From contig JAZBPX010000043.1 of the NCBI GenBank assembly GCA_036351775.1, forward strand, positions 1-64,000: a stretch of DNA of 64,000 nucleotides. The letters run 5' to 3'. Below the pieces are notes generated by a model. It saw nothing but the letters and a program-made list of their open reading frames with translations, did not search any database and was not told the origin of the DNA. Made by a program: the position numbers and the translations under genes. This DNA comes from Pacificimonas sp036351775. GTDB lineage: Bacteria; Pseudomonadota; Alphaproteobacteria; Sphingomonadales; Sphingomonadaceae. Shown here one piece after another: positions 8,049 through 16,171 of this stretch. The first letter of the stretch is position 1; each line of letters opens with the position of its first letter.

Positions 8049-9020
8049 ATGAGCGATCCGTCCGCCGCAGACCCATCCACAGCCGAGGCGACCCCGAAAG
8101 TCGGCTGGCTGAAGCGGCTGCGCGCCGGGCTCGGCGCGACGTCCGACAAGCTGTCCGGCAACCTGGCGGTCATCGAGCGGCGCCCGCTGGACGACGACAT
8201 GCTGGAGGAGATCGAGGATGCGCTGATCGCCTCGGACCTTGGCCCGGCGATTGCGGCGCGGATCTCGGCGAAGCTGGCAGCGGAAAAGTTCGGCGAGCGA
8301 ATCTCGGACGAGGAACTGAAGACGCTGGTCGCGGACGAGGTCGAGCAGGTCATGGCGCGGGTCGACGAGCCGCTGGAGGTGACCGCCTTTCCGAGGCCGC
8401 ACACAATCCTGGTGGTGGGCGTCAACGGGTCGGGCAAGACGACGACCATCGCAAAGCTCGCGCACCTGTTCCAGGAGCAGGATTACAATGTGATGCTGGC
8501 GGCGGGCGATACCTTTCGCGCGGCCGCCATCGAGCAATTGCAGGTGTGGGGCGACCGGATGGATATCCCGGTGGTCGCGGGCAAGGTCGGCGGCGATGCG
8601 GCCAGCCTCGCCTATGACGCGCTGACGAAAGCCTGGGAGGTCGGCACCGACGTCTTGATCATCGATACCGCCGGGCGGCTGCAAAACAAGGAAGGCCTGA
8701 TGGACGAGCTGGCGAAGATCCGCCGCGTCCTGAAACGGCGGATGGAATCCGCGCCGCACGATACCGTGCTGGTGCTGGATGCGACGACGGGCCAGAACGC
8801 GCTGAACCAGATCGACGTGTTCAAGGAAGTCGCGAATGTCACCGGCCTGGTCATGACGAAGCTGGACGGGACGGCGCGCGGCGGCGTCCTGGTGGCAGCG
8901 TCCGACCGGTCGGGCCTGAAGGTTCATGCCGTCGGTGTCGGCGAGAAGCTGGGCGACCTGCGCCCCTTCGAACCGCGCGCCTTTGCCGAAGCGCTAGTTG
9001 GAAGGAAGCCCGCGGAATGA
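8049..9020 (+). CDS. ftsY: Signal recognition particle receptor FtsY
   Basis: SRP-type GTPase that docks ribosome-nascent-chain complexes at the inner membrane. 323 residues with an N domain then the G domain: P-loop GVNGSGKTTTIAKL, DTFRAAAIEQL, DTAGR and TKLDGTARGG. The acidic A domain is short, as in many alphaproteobacteria. I start it at ATG 8049 (MSDPS); the frame extends upstream only by reading the adjacent REP. Its stop overlaps yciB by 4 bp (ATGA). Confidence 0.97.
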   Translation: MSDPSAADPSTAEATPKVGWLKRLRAGLGATSDKLSGNLAVIERRPLDDDMLEEIEDALIASDLGPAIAARISAKLAAEKFGERISDEELKTLVADEVEQVMARVDEPLEVTAFPRPHTILVVGVNGSGKTTTIAKLAHLFQEQDYNVMLAAGDTFRAAAIEQLQVWGDRMDIPVVAGKVGGDAASLAYDALTKAWEVGTDVLIIDTAGRLQNKEGLMDELAKIRRVLKRRMESAPHDTVLVLDATTGQNALNQIDVFKEVANVTGLVMTKLDGTARGGVLVAASDRSGLKVHAVGVGEKLGDLRPFEPRAFAEALVGRKPAE

Positions 9021-9613
9021 GTGAAGCAACAGCCCGAGAGCCCCTGTCGGCGGGCCTGCGCACCGCGCTCGACCTGGGGCCGCTGGTGGTGTTCTTCGCC
9101 GTCAACGCGCTGGCGCCGGGGGACGATGTTAACCAGGCGGTCTGGGCGACGGCGGCGTTCATGGCGGCGATGACGCTGGCGATGGGCTATACCTATTGGA
9201 AGGTCCGCAAGATCACGCCGATGCAGATCGTGACGATTGTTCTGGTGGGCGGCTTTGGCGGTCTGACCATCTATCTGCGCGACGAGGTCTTCATCCAGTT
9301 GAAGCCGACGATCAGCTATCTCTTGTTCGGCGTGGTGCTGGCGGTGGGACTGTTTACCGGCCGACCGCTTTTGAAGCTGGTGCTGGAAAGCGGGATGCCG
9401 TCGATTTCGGAGGCGGGCTGGCGCAAGATGACCCGCAACTGGGCGCTGTTCTTCTTTGCCATGGCCGCCGCGAACGAGGCGGCGCGCGCCTTCCTGACGT
9501 TCGACCAATGGGTGCAGTTCAAGGTGTGGGGCCTGACCATCCTCGGCTTTGTATTTGCGATGACGCAGGTACCGCTGATGACCCGCTATGCAAAGGACGC
9601 CGAGAAGCCGTGA
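9017..9613 (+). CDS. yciB: YciB/IspZ inner-membrane septation protein
   Basis: Polytopic inner-membrane protein of the YciB (intracellular septation A) family, 198 residues with about five hydrophobic segments. Conserved features include DLGPLVVFF near the N-terminus, ATAAFM, the KPT segment in QLKPTISYLLFG, and the WxKMTRNWALFF stretch. Linked in enterobacteria to envelope and division functions; its biochemistry is unresolved. It overlaps ftsY by 4 bp and the sulfotransferase start by 4 bp, so the three form an operon. Confidence 0.93.
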   Translation: MSEATAREPLSAGLRTALDLGPLVVFFAVNALAPGDDVNQAVWATAAFMAAMTLAMGYTYWKVRKITPMQIVTIVLVGGFGGLTIYLRDEVFIQLKPTISYLLFGVVLAVGLFTGRPLLKLVLESGMPSISEAGWRKMTRNWALFFFAMAAANEAARAFLTFDQWVQFKVWGLTILGFVFAMTQVPLMTRYAKDAEKP

Positions 9614-10581
9614 CGGCGGGCCCTGGCTTGCCCGCGATCATGCTGGTCGGCAGTCCGCGGTCCGGCACGACCTGGATCGGGTCGCTGTTCGATTCCCATC
9701 CGGACACGCTGTACCTGCACGAGCCGGACGTGATCGTGAAGGAGCCGCGCCTGCCTATGGTGCCGTCCGCGAAGCGGCCCGAACCGCCCGCCGCCGTGAC
9801 GCGCGCCTTCCTGGCGCGGATGGCGAAGACGCGCGCGCTGCGTTCGGTGTTCATGCGCGAACGCTTTACGAAAGCCTGGCGCGGGACGCTGGCGAACCGG
9901 GTGCGCGATGGCATGATCCTGGCGGCGCGCGGGCTGGCAGCGGCGCTGCCGCCGCTGCGCCTCGACCGGCGGATCAGCATCCCTGACCTTGGCGGGCGCG
10001 CGGCGCCGATCGTCGTGCTGAAATCCGTCGATGCGATTACCCGTCTGTCCGCCTATGCGCGCGCCGCGCCGGAGGTAACGTTCCTGTTCATAATCCGGCA
10101 TCCGTGCGGCGTGGTGCGGTCCAAGCAGCGCGGGGTCGCGATGGGGAAAATGGCGGAGGAGCCGCTCTATGATGACCTGTTCGCCCTACCCCGCACCGAT
10201 GGGGTCGACCCGGCGGCAGCGCGTCAATGGCCGAACGAGCGCAGGGCGGCGTTCGACTGGACGGTGCGGAACAGCTGGGTGCTGGACGAGGTTGCAGGCC
10301 TGCCGAATGTGCACATTGTCGATTATGAAAAGGTCGCGAATGATCCACGCGCGGAAACGGCGCGGCTGTTTGGCCTGACGGGCCTGCCAGCGAACGCGCA
10401 GACGGATGCCTATCTGGACAGCTTGCTCGCAACCGAACGGGGACAGGGCGACTATTTCGCGATCGGGCGTAATCCGGCGAAGGCCGCCAATGAATGGCGC
10501 GCGGGCCTGCCGGAAGCGGACAAGGCGCTCGTTGCCGAAACCGTGGCCGGATCACCGGCGGGGGCGCTGTTCGGTTACTAG
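9610..10581 (+). CDS. Sulfotransferase family protein
   Basis: 323 residues. The 5'-phosphosulfate-binding loop is GSPRSGTTWIGSLFDSHP near the N-terminus, and the segment FLFIIRHPCGVVRSK matches the 3'-phosphate-binding region, so PAPS is the expected donor. The acceptor is unknown. Start is GTG 9610, overlapping the yciB stop; this places the PAPS loop at about residue 14. PAPS could come from the CysD/CysNC enzymes encoded 40 kb away. It converges on the lipoprotein gene at 10602. Confidence 0.88.
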   Translation: MTAGPGLPAIMLVGSPRSGTTWIGSLFDSHPDTLYLHEPDVIVKEPRLPMVPSAKRPEPPAAVTRAFLARMAKTRALRSVFMRERFTKAWRGTLANRVRDGMILAARGLAAALPPLRLDRRISIPDLGGRAAPIVVLKSVDAITRLSAYARAAPEVTFLFIIRHPCGVVRSKQRGVAMGKMAEEPLYDDLFALPRTDGVDPAAARQWPNERRAAFDWTVRNSWVLDEVAGLPNVHIVDYEKVANDPRAETARLFGLTGLPANAQTDAYLDSLLATERGQGDYFAIGRNPAKAANEWRAGLPEADKALVAETVAGSPAGALFGY

Positions 10582-10601
10582 GCAGCGCCCGCTCCATTAC
10601 C

Positions 10602-12152
10602 CTACCACGGCATTCGCCAGCCATTGCCGACAGGGTCCGCCGCAGTGACGGCATCGAAGGCATGGCGGATGAAGGTTTCCCTGTCGGACACAAGCTGCTG
10701 GTCGGCGGCCGGGATGTCCGGGTTCACATAGACGTAGTTCTGATCGCTGAAGAAGCGCTCTGCCGTGTGTTCCGGGTCGAAGGCCAGCGCGATGGCACGC
10801 TGGCGCTCGACGGGCACGTCCCCCTCGAAGATCGGCGCGACGTAGCCGCCGGTCGTCGCGTGGCGCTGCGGCATCGCCTTCAGCCGCGCCACGAAGGGTT
10901 CCGTCCGGTAGCTGTCGGCCCGCACGTTGCGGTAAACGCCGAGGTTCACATTGCCGAGGAGGCCGGCGGGGATGGCCTCGCCGGGGCTCATGGGCATCAG
11001 CCAGTCGTCCGACGTAACGTTTGAAAAGGGCTCGGCGCGGGAAATGAAATAGCGGTCGTTCCGGATGTCGATCAGCGCCTCTCGCGGCTTTTCGGTTTCG
11101 ACGCGAATGATGTCGAGACCGTCCACCCAGGTAAAGCCGTGGAGGTTCGTATCGAGGAGCGGGCGGTTCGACGGATCGAGAACGCCGCCGAGATTGCTGA
11201 CCTCCAGATCCTCGTAGATGCGGAGGTAGGATTTATCCTTCAGCTGGTGCCCGCCGTAGCTCTCGCTGGCGCGCTGGCCGTAGACGCGGCTGTCCTTGAA
11301 GTGCGAGGAAAGGAGACGGTTGAGATAAACCGAATGCTGCTGATCGACGTTGCGGCCAAGACTCTCGCCGATTTCCGAGTTCTCGACATAGAGCATCGTA
11401 TTGCTGCTGATGCCGAAGAGGCCGTTCGCGCCGCCCTTAATATGACTGTTGCGAATGACGGCGGTCAGGAGCGCCGACCCCTCCGTCTCCACGGCCAGAT
11501 GCACCGCGCCGATCGGATAGTTGGATACGCGAAGTTCGAGGTCGCGCATTTCGAAATGCCAGCGCACGTCCTTCGCCTTGCCGCCAAGCTTCAGCGTCGA
11601 GCCCTCGTCGAAGATCACGCGCGCGCCCGGGACCGCGGAACGCCAGATGAACTGCGACCCGTCGGGCCATTCCCATTTGCCGACACCCTGACGCGGCAGC
11701 CACGGGCCGAACGGATAAACGCACGGCGCGCCGGTGTCGTCATAGGCCTGATAGACGAACTCCATGCCGCCCGGCGCGAACCGCTGGTAGGGCTCCGTCT
11801 CGCCGTCCGAGAAGACATGTTTGCCGGCGGCCATGCTCTCGTCGCAGCGCACGAACCGCTTCGTCTGCGGTTCCAGAAGGCCGGTCATGTCCATGTAGAA
11901 GGGGTAATCGTAGTCGGGCGTTTCCATCGGCGCGAACGTGCCCGTCTCTCCGGCCGGGTTGACGGCTGCGCTGCCGGAGGGTGCCTTCTGATCGGCGGTG
12001 GACGTGAGCGCGCTGGCAGCGGCAATCCCGCCAAGGGAAAGCGGTGCCCTTACCGTGTTCGCGGCCAGTTCCGGCGGCGCCTCGTTGCCGCAACTCGCCA
12101 GTGCAAGCGCGGACAGGCCGATCAGACGGCGAAAGCCTTTGTCGTAAAGCAT
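10602..12152 (-). CDS. Large lipoprotein, possible beta-helix fold, function unknown
   Basis: 516 residues. The start has a lipoprotein signal (LSALALASCGN, lipid Cys about residue 21), so it is probably anchored in the envelope. The middle has short repeating beta-strand-like phrases (RVSNYPIG, AVIRNSHIKGG, TMLYVENSEIGES, RLLSSHFKDSRVYG, RIYEDLEVSNLGG) suggestive of a right-handed parallel beta-helix as in pectate-lyase-like proteins. I do not recognise a family or catalytic residues. It lies downstream of sodB with a hairpin between them. Confidence 0.75.
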   Translation of the reverse strand: MLYDKGFRRLIGLSALALASCGNEAPPELAANTVRAPLSLGGIAAASALTSTADQKAPSGSAAVNPAGETGTFAPMETPDYDYPFYMDMTGLLEPQTKRFVRCDESMAAGKHVFSDGETEPYQRFAPGGMEFVYQAYDDTGAPCVYPFGPWLPRQGVGKWEWPDGSQFIWRSAVPGARVIFDEGSTLKLGGKAKDVRWHFEMRDLELRVSNYPIGAVHLAVETEGSALLTAVIRNSHIKGGANGLFGISSNTMLYVENSEIGESLGRNVDQQHSVYLNRLLSSHFKDSRVYGQRASESYGGHQLKDKSYLRIYEDLEVSNLGGVLDPSNRPLLDTNLHGFTWVDGLDIIRVETEKPREALIDIRNDRYFISRAEPFSNVTSDDWLMPMSPGEAIPAGLLGNVNLGVYRNVRADSYRTEPFVARLKAMPQRHATTGGYVAPIFEGDVPVERQRAIALAFDPEHTAERFFSDQNYVYVNPDIPAADQQLVSDRETFIRHAFDAVTAADPVGNGWRMPW

Positions 12153-12286
12153 TTCTACCTCTCGAATCCTGTCGCTGCCGAATCTTCCCCGCAGACTTCC
12201 AGAACTTCGTGTAGATAATCTTTACGGCCCTGTCCGGCCGGATGTCGAATCCTGCGACCTAACGCATGTTAACTGCGATGAAACGA

Positions 12287-12323
12287 GACAGGCCCCGCCG
12301 GACGCTGCCGGACGGGGCCTGTC
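12287..12323 (-). terminator. Hairpin terminator after sodB
   Basis: Perfect 11-bp stem GACAGGCCCCG (12287-12297) with CGGGGCCTGTC (12313-12323), 15-nt loop. On the minus strand it follows sodB by about 25 bp and is trailed by TCGTTTC. It would separate sodB from the downstream lipoprotein gene. Confidence 0.75.
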
Positions 12324-12347
12324 GTTACTGCTTCGTCAGCCTGAGAA

Positions 12348-12965
12348 TCAGCCGATGAGGTCGGCCTCCGCCTTGTCGAGATTGCCGTCGACGAAGTCCC
12401 AGTCGATCACGTCGAAGAAGTGATCGACATAGGTGCCGCGGTCGTTCTGGCGGTCGAGATAATAGGCGTGTTCCCACACGTCCATCGTCAGCAGCGGCTT
12501 CATGCCGTCATGGACAACGGGCGTATCAGCATCGTCGGTGTTGACGATCTCCAGCTTGCCGTCGCCATTCTCGCACAGCCAGGTCCAGCCGCTGGCGAAG
12601 TTGCCGGTGCCCTTCGACTTCCAGTCATCCTTGAACTTGTCGTAGCTGCCAAAGGCGGCGTTGATCATGTCGCCGATGCGGCCCGACGGTTCGCCGCCGC
12701 CATTGGGCGACATGCTGTGCCAGTAGAAGGTGTGGTTCCAGACCTGCGCGGAATTGTTGAACAGGCCCTGGTCGCCCTTCGATTTCGCGGCCTTGATGAC
12801 CTCGAGAAGGGACTTGTCCGCAAGGTCCGTGCCCTCGATCGCGGCGTTGGTCTTATCGACATAGGCCTTGTGGTGCTTGCCGTAATGATAGTCGAAAGTT
12901 TCCTCCGACAGATGCGGCGCCAGCGCGTCGCGGGAATAGGGAAGCGGGGGAAGTTCGAAAGCCAT
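12348..12965 (-). CDS. sodB: Superoxide dismutase, iron type
   Basis: Cytoplasmic enzyme that dismutates superoxide. 205 residues, usual length. Metal ligands are visible in KHHKAYVDKTN, VWNHTFYW and DVWEHAYYLD. The motif AQVWNHTFYW, with Gln before Val-Trp-Asn-His, is the pattern of iron enzymes rather than manganese ones. ATG 12965 is preceded by AGGAGA. It lies 188 bp downstream of pspF on the same strand, but that gap is structured and sodB probably has its own promoter. Confidence 0.96.
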   Translation of the reverse strand: MAFELPPLPYSRDALAPHLSEETFDYHYGKHHKAYVDKTNAAIEGTDLADKSLLEVIKAAKSKGDQGLFNNSAQVWNHTFYWHSMSPNGGGEPSGRIGDMINAAFGSYDKFKDDWKSKGTGNFASGWTWLCENGDGKLEIVNTDDADTPVVHDGMKPLLTMDVWEHAYYLDRQNDRGTYVDHFFDVIDWDFVDGNLDKAEADLIG

Positions 12966-13017
12966 GGGTTCGTCTCCTGGTGGGTGGTTGGGGGAACGCG
13001 AATATCTCCTGGACTTA

Positions 13018-13147
13018 ACACCTGCGCCGGGCCGAAAGGTCCATGCGGCGTTTTGCTAGGCACACGGGTTCCTGTCGGCCAGCGCCGGCTAGTGAGCTGC
13101 CGGGTGCCCCGCTCCTGCGGTGGCCCGTTTAACCGAGACCGTCAGTG
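13018..13147. other. GC-rich structured gap between pspF and sodB
   Basis: Several inverted repeats: a GAAA-capped hairpin around 13024-13050 followed by TTTT on the plus strand, and GGCACACGG (about 13060) facing CCGGGTGCC (about 13100). It could hold a terminator or a small RNA; I recognise no known RNA family. Confidence 0.3.
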
Positions 13148-13153
13148 AGCCTC

Positions 13154-14203
13154 TCACTTATGCAGATCGTGCTTCTTCATGGCGTGGCGGAGCTGGTCGT
13201 AGCTGAGGGAGAGCGCCTTTGCCGTTTCGCGCTGGTTGTAGCGGCTGCGTTCGAGGGCGGTGGAAAGGAGTGCCTTTTCGAAGGCGAGAACCCTGGCGCG
13301 CAGATCGTCGCAGTCGCCGTCCGGATCGAACTCGTGCGCGGCGGCGATCATCTTTTCGGAGGCGGCCTCAACCTCGCCGGCCGGTTCGTGAGTTTCCGGC
13401 GCGCCCTCTTCCTTTAGCGGCCGCCACGGCGATTCGAAGGGGTCGAAGCGGAGCGCGTCAATGGGCTCGCCGGGGAGGTCGGACGAATATACCGCCCGCT
13501 CGACGACATTCTTCAGCTCACGAACGTTGCCGGGCCACTCATAGGTCTGAAGGAGCGCGGTTGCGGCCTTCGTGTAGCCCGCGAACATCGGCCAGCCGAG
13601 CTCCGCTGCCATGCGCCGCCCGAAATGATCGGCGAGCGCCATGATGTCATCGCCGCGCGCGCGGAGCGGCGGCAGGGTGACCACCTCAAAGGACAGACGG
13701 TCGAGAAGGTCGAGGCGGAAGCGGCCCTTCTCCGCCTGCCGCGGCAGGTCGGCGTTGGTTGCGCCCACGATGCGAACGTCGGAGGTGCGGACATCGTTGG
13801 AGCCGAGGCGGGAAAACTGGCCATATTCGACGACGCGGAGGAGGCGTTCCTGCGCCGGGGCGGTCAGCGTACCGAGCTCGTCGAGAAAAAGCGTGCCGCC
13901 GTCGGCCTCCTCGAACCGGCCCGCCCTGCCCTTCGTCGCGCCGGTGAACGCGCCGGGTTCGTATCCAAACAACTCGGCGTCGAGGAGGCTTTCGGGAAGC
14001 GCCGCGCAGTTCACGGCGACGAAGGGCTGGTCCCAGCGCGGGCTGAGGCGGTGCAGGCGCTCTGCCACCATCTCCTTACCGGTCCCGCGCTCCCCGATCA
14101 CGAGGACCGGGCGGTCCAGCGCAGCCGCCCGGCTGGCGCGTTCGATGGCGTCGAGAAGGACGGTGGACTGACCAACGAGACGGGTGGTTTGCTCCATTCC
14201 CAA
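13154..14203 (-). CDS. pspF: Phage shock operon activator PspF
   Basis: Sigma54-dependent enhancer-binding protein lacking a receiver domain. 349 residues: AAA+ domain with Walker A GERGTGKE, the GAFTGA loop that contacts sigma54, Walker B GGTLFLDELG, and a C-terminal helix-turn-helix (NQRETAKALSLSYDQLRHAM). An acidic linker of about 60 residues sits between the two domains. In E. coli PspA binds and holds PspF inactive; the divergent operon encoding PspA supports the same circuit here. Two ATG codons (14203 and 14197) are possible starts. Confidence 0.95.
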   Translation of the reverse strand: MGMEQTTRLVGQSTVLLDAIERASRAAALDRPVLVIGERGTGKEMVAERLHRLSPRWDQPFVAVNCAALPESLLDAELFGYEPGAFTGATKGRAGRFEEADGGTLFLDELGTLTAPAQERLLRVVEYGQFSRLGSNDVRTSDVRIVGATNADLPRQAEKGRFRLDLLDRLSFEVVTLPPLRARGDDIMALADHFGRRMAAELGWPMFAGYTKAATALLQTYEWPGNVRELKNVVERAVYSSDLPGEPIDALRFDPFESPWRPLKEEGAPETHEPAGEVEAASEKMIAAAHEFDPDGDCDDLRARVLAFEKALLSTALERSRYNQRETAKALSLSYDQLRHAMKKHDLHK

Positions 14204-14266
14204 AAGTTAGCGTATTTTCCCAACTCTTCGCAACTTTAATCGGCGTTAGTTTATGTGGAAACTTTG

Positions 14267-14281
14267 GTTCATTTTCGGTTC
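14267..14281. promoter_or_regulatory. Possible LexA-type box, GTTC-N7-GTTC
   Basis: Exact GTTC-attttcg-GTTC between pspF and the psp operon, 38 bp upstream of the sigma54 -24 element. GTTCN7GTTC is the alphaproteobacterial LexA consensus, but about one or two chance matches are expected in a window of this size and composition. Confidence 0.3.
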
Positions 14282-14318
14282 ATTCGTATAATCAATAACT
14301 TATGATGAAACGGAAAAG

Positions 14319-14335
14319 TTGGCACGGCTCTTGCT
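14319..14335 (+). promoter_or_regulatory. Sigma54 promoter of the psp operon
   Basis: TTGGCACGGCTCTTGCT matches the sigma54 -24/-12 consensus TGGCACG-N4-TTGC, with GG and GC separated by 10 bp. It lies 56 bp before the first ATG of the operon and opposite pspF. AT-rich sequence from 14204 to 14318 is where enhancer sites for PspF would be expected. Confidence 0.93.
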
Positions 14336-14390
14336 AGGCTATGGGCAGAACACAAAAACAACGAAGCAGCAGAAAGAAAAGGAGCACACC

Positions 14391-14564
14391 ATGTTCACCG
14401 AAAACAACAGCAACATCCTCCGCAGCCTGGTCGGCATCCTCGGTGCAGCCACCCTGACGGTCACGATCTTCTACGGCGCCGTGGGCCCCGACCCCAACGC
14501 CGACGCCTGGACGACCCCGGTCGCCAGCAGCACCTACAGCGCCGGCAGCACGATCGCCGCCTAA
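14391..14564 (+). CDS. Small single-span membrane protein, first gene of psp operon
   Basis: 57 residues with one hydrophobic segment (about residues 13-30, LVGILGAATLTVTIFYGAV) followed by a short polar tail. AAGGAG lies 6 bp before the ATG. It is the first gene after the sigma54 promoter and precedes pspA, so it should be strongly induced with the stress response. I recognise no family. A strong hairpin follows it. Confidence 0.8.
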   Translation: MFTENNSNILRSLVGILGAATLTVTIFYGAVGPDPNADAWTTPVASSTYSAGSTIAA

Positions 14565-14576
14565 GCGCTAACCCCG

Positions 14577-14616
14577 AACCGGCGCGGGTCTCCCCCCAGT
14601 CCCACCCGCGCCGGTT
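14577..14616 (+). terminator. Strong hairpin between the small leader gene and pspA
   Basis: Perfect 13-bp stem AACCGGCGCGGGT (14577-14589) with ACCCGCGCCGGTT (14604-14616), followed by a weak CCCCTTT tract. It could act as a partial terminator or an mRNA stabiliser that sets different levels of the first gene and pspA. Confidence 0.6.
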
Positions 14617-14671
14617 CACCCCTTTCCCCCAGCCGGGGGCAAGCCAAGTTCAACAGTTCGAGGACCCCGCT

Positions 14672-15355
14672 ATGGGCATTTTCTCCCGCACCCGCGACAT
14701 CATCGCCGCCAACGTCACCGACCTTCTCGACAAGGCCGAAGACCCGGCGAAGATGATTCGCATGATCATCATGGAGATGGAGGAAACGCTCGTCGAAGTA
14801 CGGGCGTCCGCCGCGCGGACCATCGCCGATCAGAAGGAACTGCGCCGCTCCATCATGAAGCTGCAGCGCGCATCCGCCGACTGGGAAGACAAGGCGGAAC
14901 TGGCCCTGTCCAAGGATCGCGACGACCTGGCCAAGGCGGCCCTCGTCGAGAAACAGAAAGCCTCTGGCCACGCCGCGCAGATGCAGGCCGAAGTCGACCT
15001 GCTCGCCGACAGCCTGGGTACCTATGAAAAGGACATCCAGAAGCTGGAAGCGAAGCTGCGCGAGGCCCGGGCCCGCCAGGGCGCGCTACTGCAGCGGCTG
15101 GAAACGGCCAACACGCGCTTTCGCGTCGGCACCGTCCTGAAGGGGGAGCGTACCGCCGACGCCTTCAGCCGGTTCGACCTCCTGGAACGCCGGGTGGACG
15201 ATGCCGAGGGCCGCGCCGACTCGATGGAGATGGGCGAGACCAAGACGCTGGAAAGCAAGTTCGCCGAACTGCAGGCCGACGACGCCGTCGAAGCCGAGCT
15301 GACCGCCATGAAGAACCGCCTGACCGACCAGCGTCAGACGAAGACGGAGGACTAG
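14672..15355 (+). CDS. pspA: Phage shock protein A
   Basis: ESCRT-III-like peripheral membrane protein of the PspA/IM30 family, 227 residues, almost entirely coiled coil after the N-terminal amphipathic helix (MGIFSRTRDIIAANVTDLLDKAEDP). In related bacteria it binds PspF to repress it, and under stress assembles on the inner membrane to preserve the proton gradient. Conserved phrase DPAKMIRMIIMEMEETL. It precedes pspB by 4 bp. Confidence 0.97.
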   Translation: MGIFSRTRDIIAANVTDLLDKAEDPAKMIRMIIMEMEETLVEVRASAARTIADQKELRRSIMKLQRASADWEDKAELALSKDRDDLAKAALVEKQKASGHAAQMQAEVDLLADSLGTYEKDIQKLEAKLREARARQGALLQRLETANTRFRVGTVLKGERTADAFSRFDLLERRVDDAEGRADSMEMGETKTLESKFAELQADDAVEAELTAMKNRLTDQRQTKTED

Positions 15356-15359
15356 ACCA

Positions 15360-15653
15360 ATGGACCTGACCCCAATCATCATCGTCGCGCTGCTGTTCGT
15401 GGCGTTTCCCTGGGTCCTGTTTCACTACATCACCCAGTGGAAGAAGAGCCGGTCGATCTCGACCGATGACGAGCAGCTGCTCGACGATCTCTACCACATC
15501 TCCCAGCGCCTCGATGAGCGGATCATCTCCATCGAGCGAATTATGGATGTCGACAATCCCGAATGGCGCCGCCTGGCGGACCGCCGCGACGAGACCGAAA
15601 TGCTCGACACCAAAATCGAAGACCGCAGCGCGAACGTAAGGAGCATCTCATGA
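15360..15653 (+). CDS. pspB: Phage shock protein B
   Basis: Inner-membrane sensor component, 97 residues. One transmembrane segment at about residues 5-25, then a basic patch, then the PspB coiled coil QRLDERIISIERIMD followed by NPEWRR. The last part matches the family's ALESILDAEHPNWR region. It overlaps pspC by 4 bp (ATGA). The coiled-coil module recurs in PspC and in the five downstream proteins. Confidence 0.92.
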   Translation: MDLTPIIIVALLFVAFPWVLFHYITQWKKSRSISTDDEQLLDDLYHISQRLDERIISIERIMDVDNPEWRRLADRRDETEMLDTKIEDRSANVRSIS

Positions 15654-16117
15654 ACGACCGGACCTATGACCGCACCTACGACCGCAATCAGGATCCCCGC
15701 GCCCTGGAGCGCGCCATGGACCGCTCGGTCCCGGCAAAGCGCTATTCGCAGAACCGGTTCTACCGGAACAAGCAGGACGGCAAGTTCATGGGCGTCTGCG
15801 CCGGTCTGGCCGACTTCACCGGCATCGAAGCGGTGTGGTGGCGGATCGGCCTGGTGGTCGGAACGCTGATGGGCATCGGCCTGCTGCCGCTCGCCTACAT
15901 CATCGCCGGGTTCGTCGCCGACAAGCGGCCGACCTACCTGCCCCGGCCCGCGCCGGAGGAGAAGAAGTTCCAGATGAAGGCGCGCCGCGAGCCCACTGGC
16001 ACCATTCGCGATGTGCATTCCCGGTTCCGGGCGCTGGACCGCCGCCTGGGCAGCATCGAGCGGCACCACACGTCGGAAAACACCGCGCTGGCCCGCGAGA
16101 TCGACGCCCTGAAATAA
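15650..16117 (+). CDS. pspC: Phage shock protein C
   Basis: 155 residues with a central PspC domain (about 37-95: RNKQDGKFMGVCAGLADFTG, then a hydrophobic span). The tail (about 124-155) is a coiled coil with RLGSIERHHTSENTALAREI, akin to the tails of PspB and the downstream proteins. The N-terminus contains a short TYDR repeat. ATG 15650 overlaps the pspB stop. PspB and PspC together relay envelope stress to PspA in E. coli. Confidence 0.94.
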   Translation: MNDRTYDRTYDRNQDPRALERAMDRSVPAKRYSQNRFYRNKQDGKFMGVCAGLADFTGIEAVWWRIGLVVGTLMGIGLLPLAYIIAGFVADKRPTYLPRPAPEEKKFQMKARREPTGTIRDVHSRFRALDRRLGSIERHHTSENTALAREIDALK

Positions 16118-16171
16118 GGGGCGTCGACACCGGCCTCCACGCAACGAAAACGTAAAAAGGGATAGGACATC

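Noticed and set aside
7470..8927. 485-codon open frame on the minus strand
   Set aside because: Lies across mtaB and ftsY, whose motifs are unambiguous on the plus strand.
13060..13110. Cobalamin riboswitch or SRP RNA
   Set aside because: GC-rich stems are present, but the conserved core sequences of either RNA are absent.
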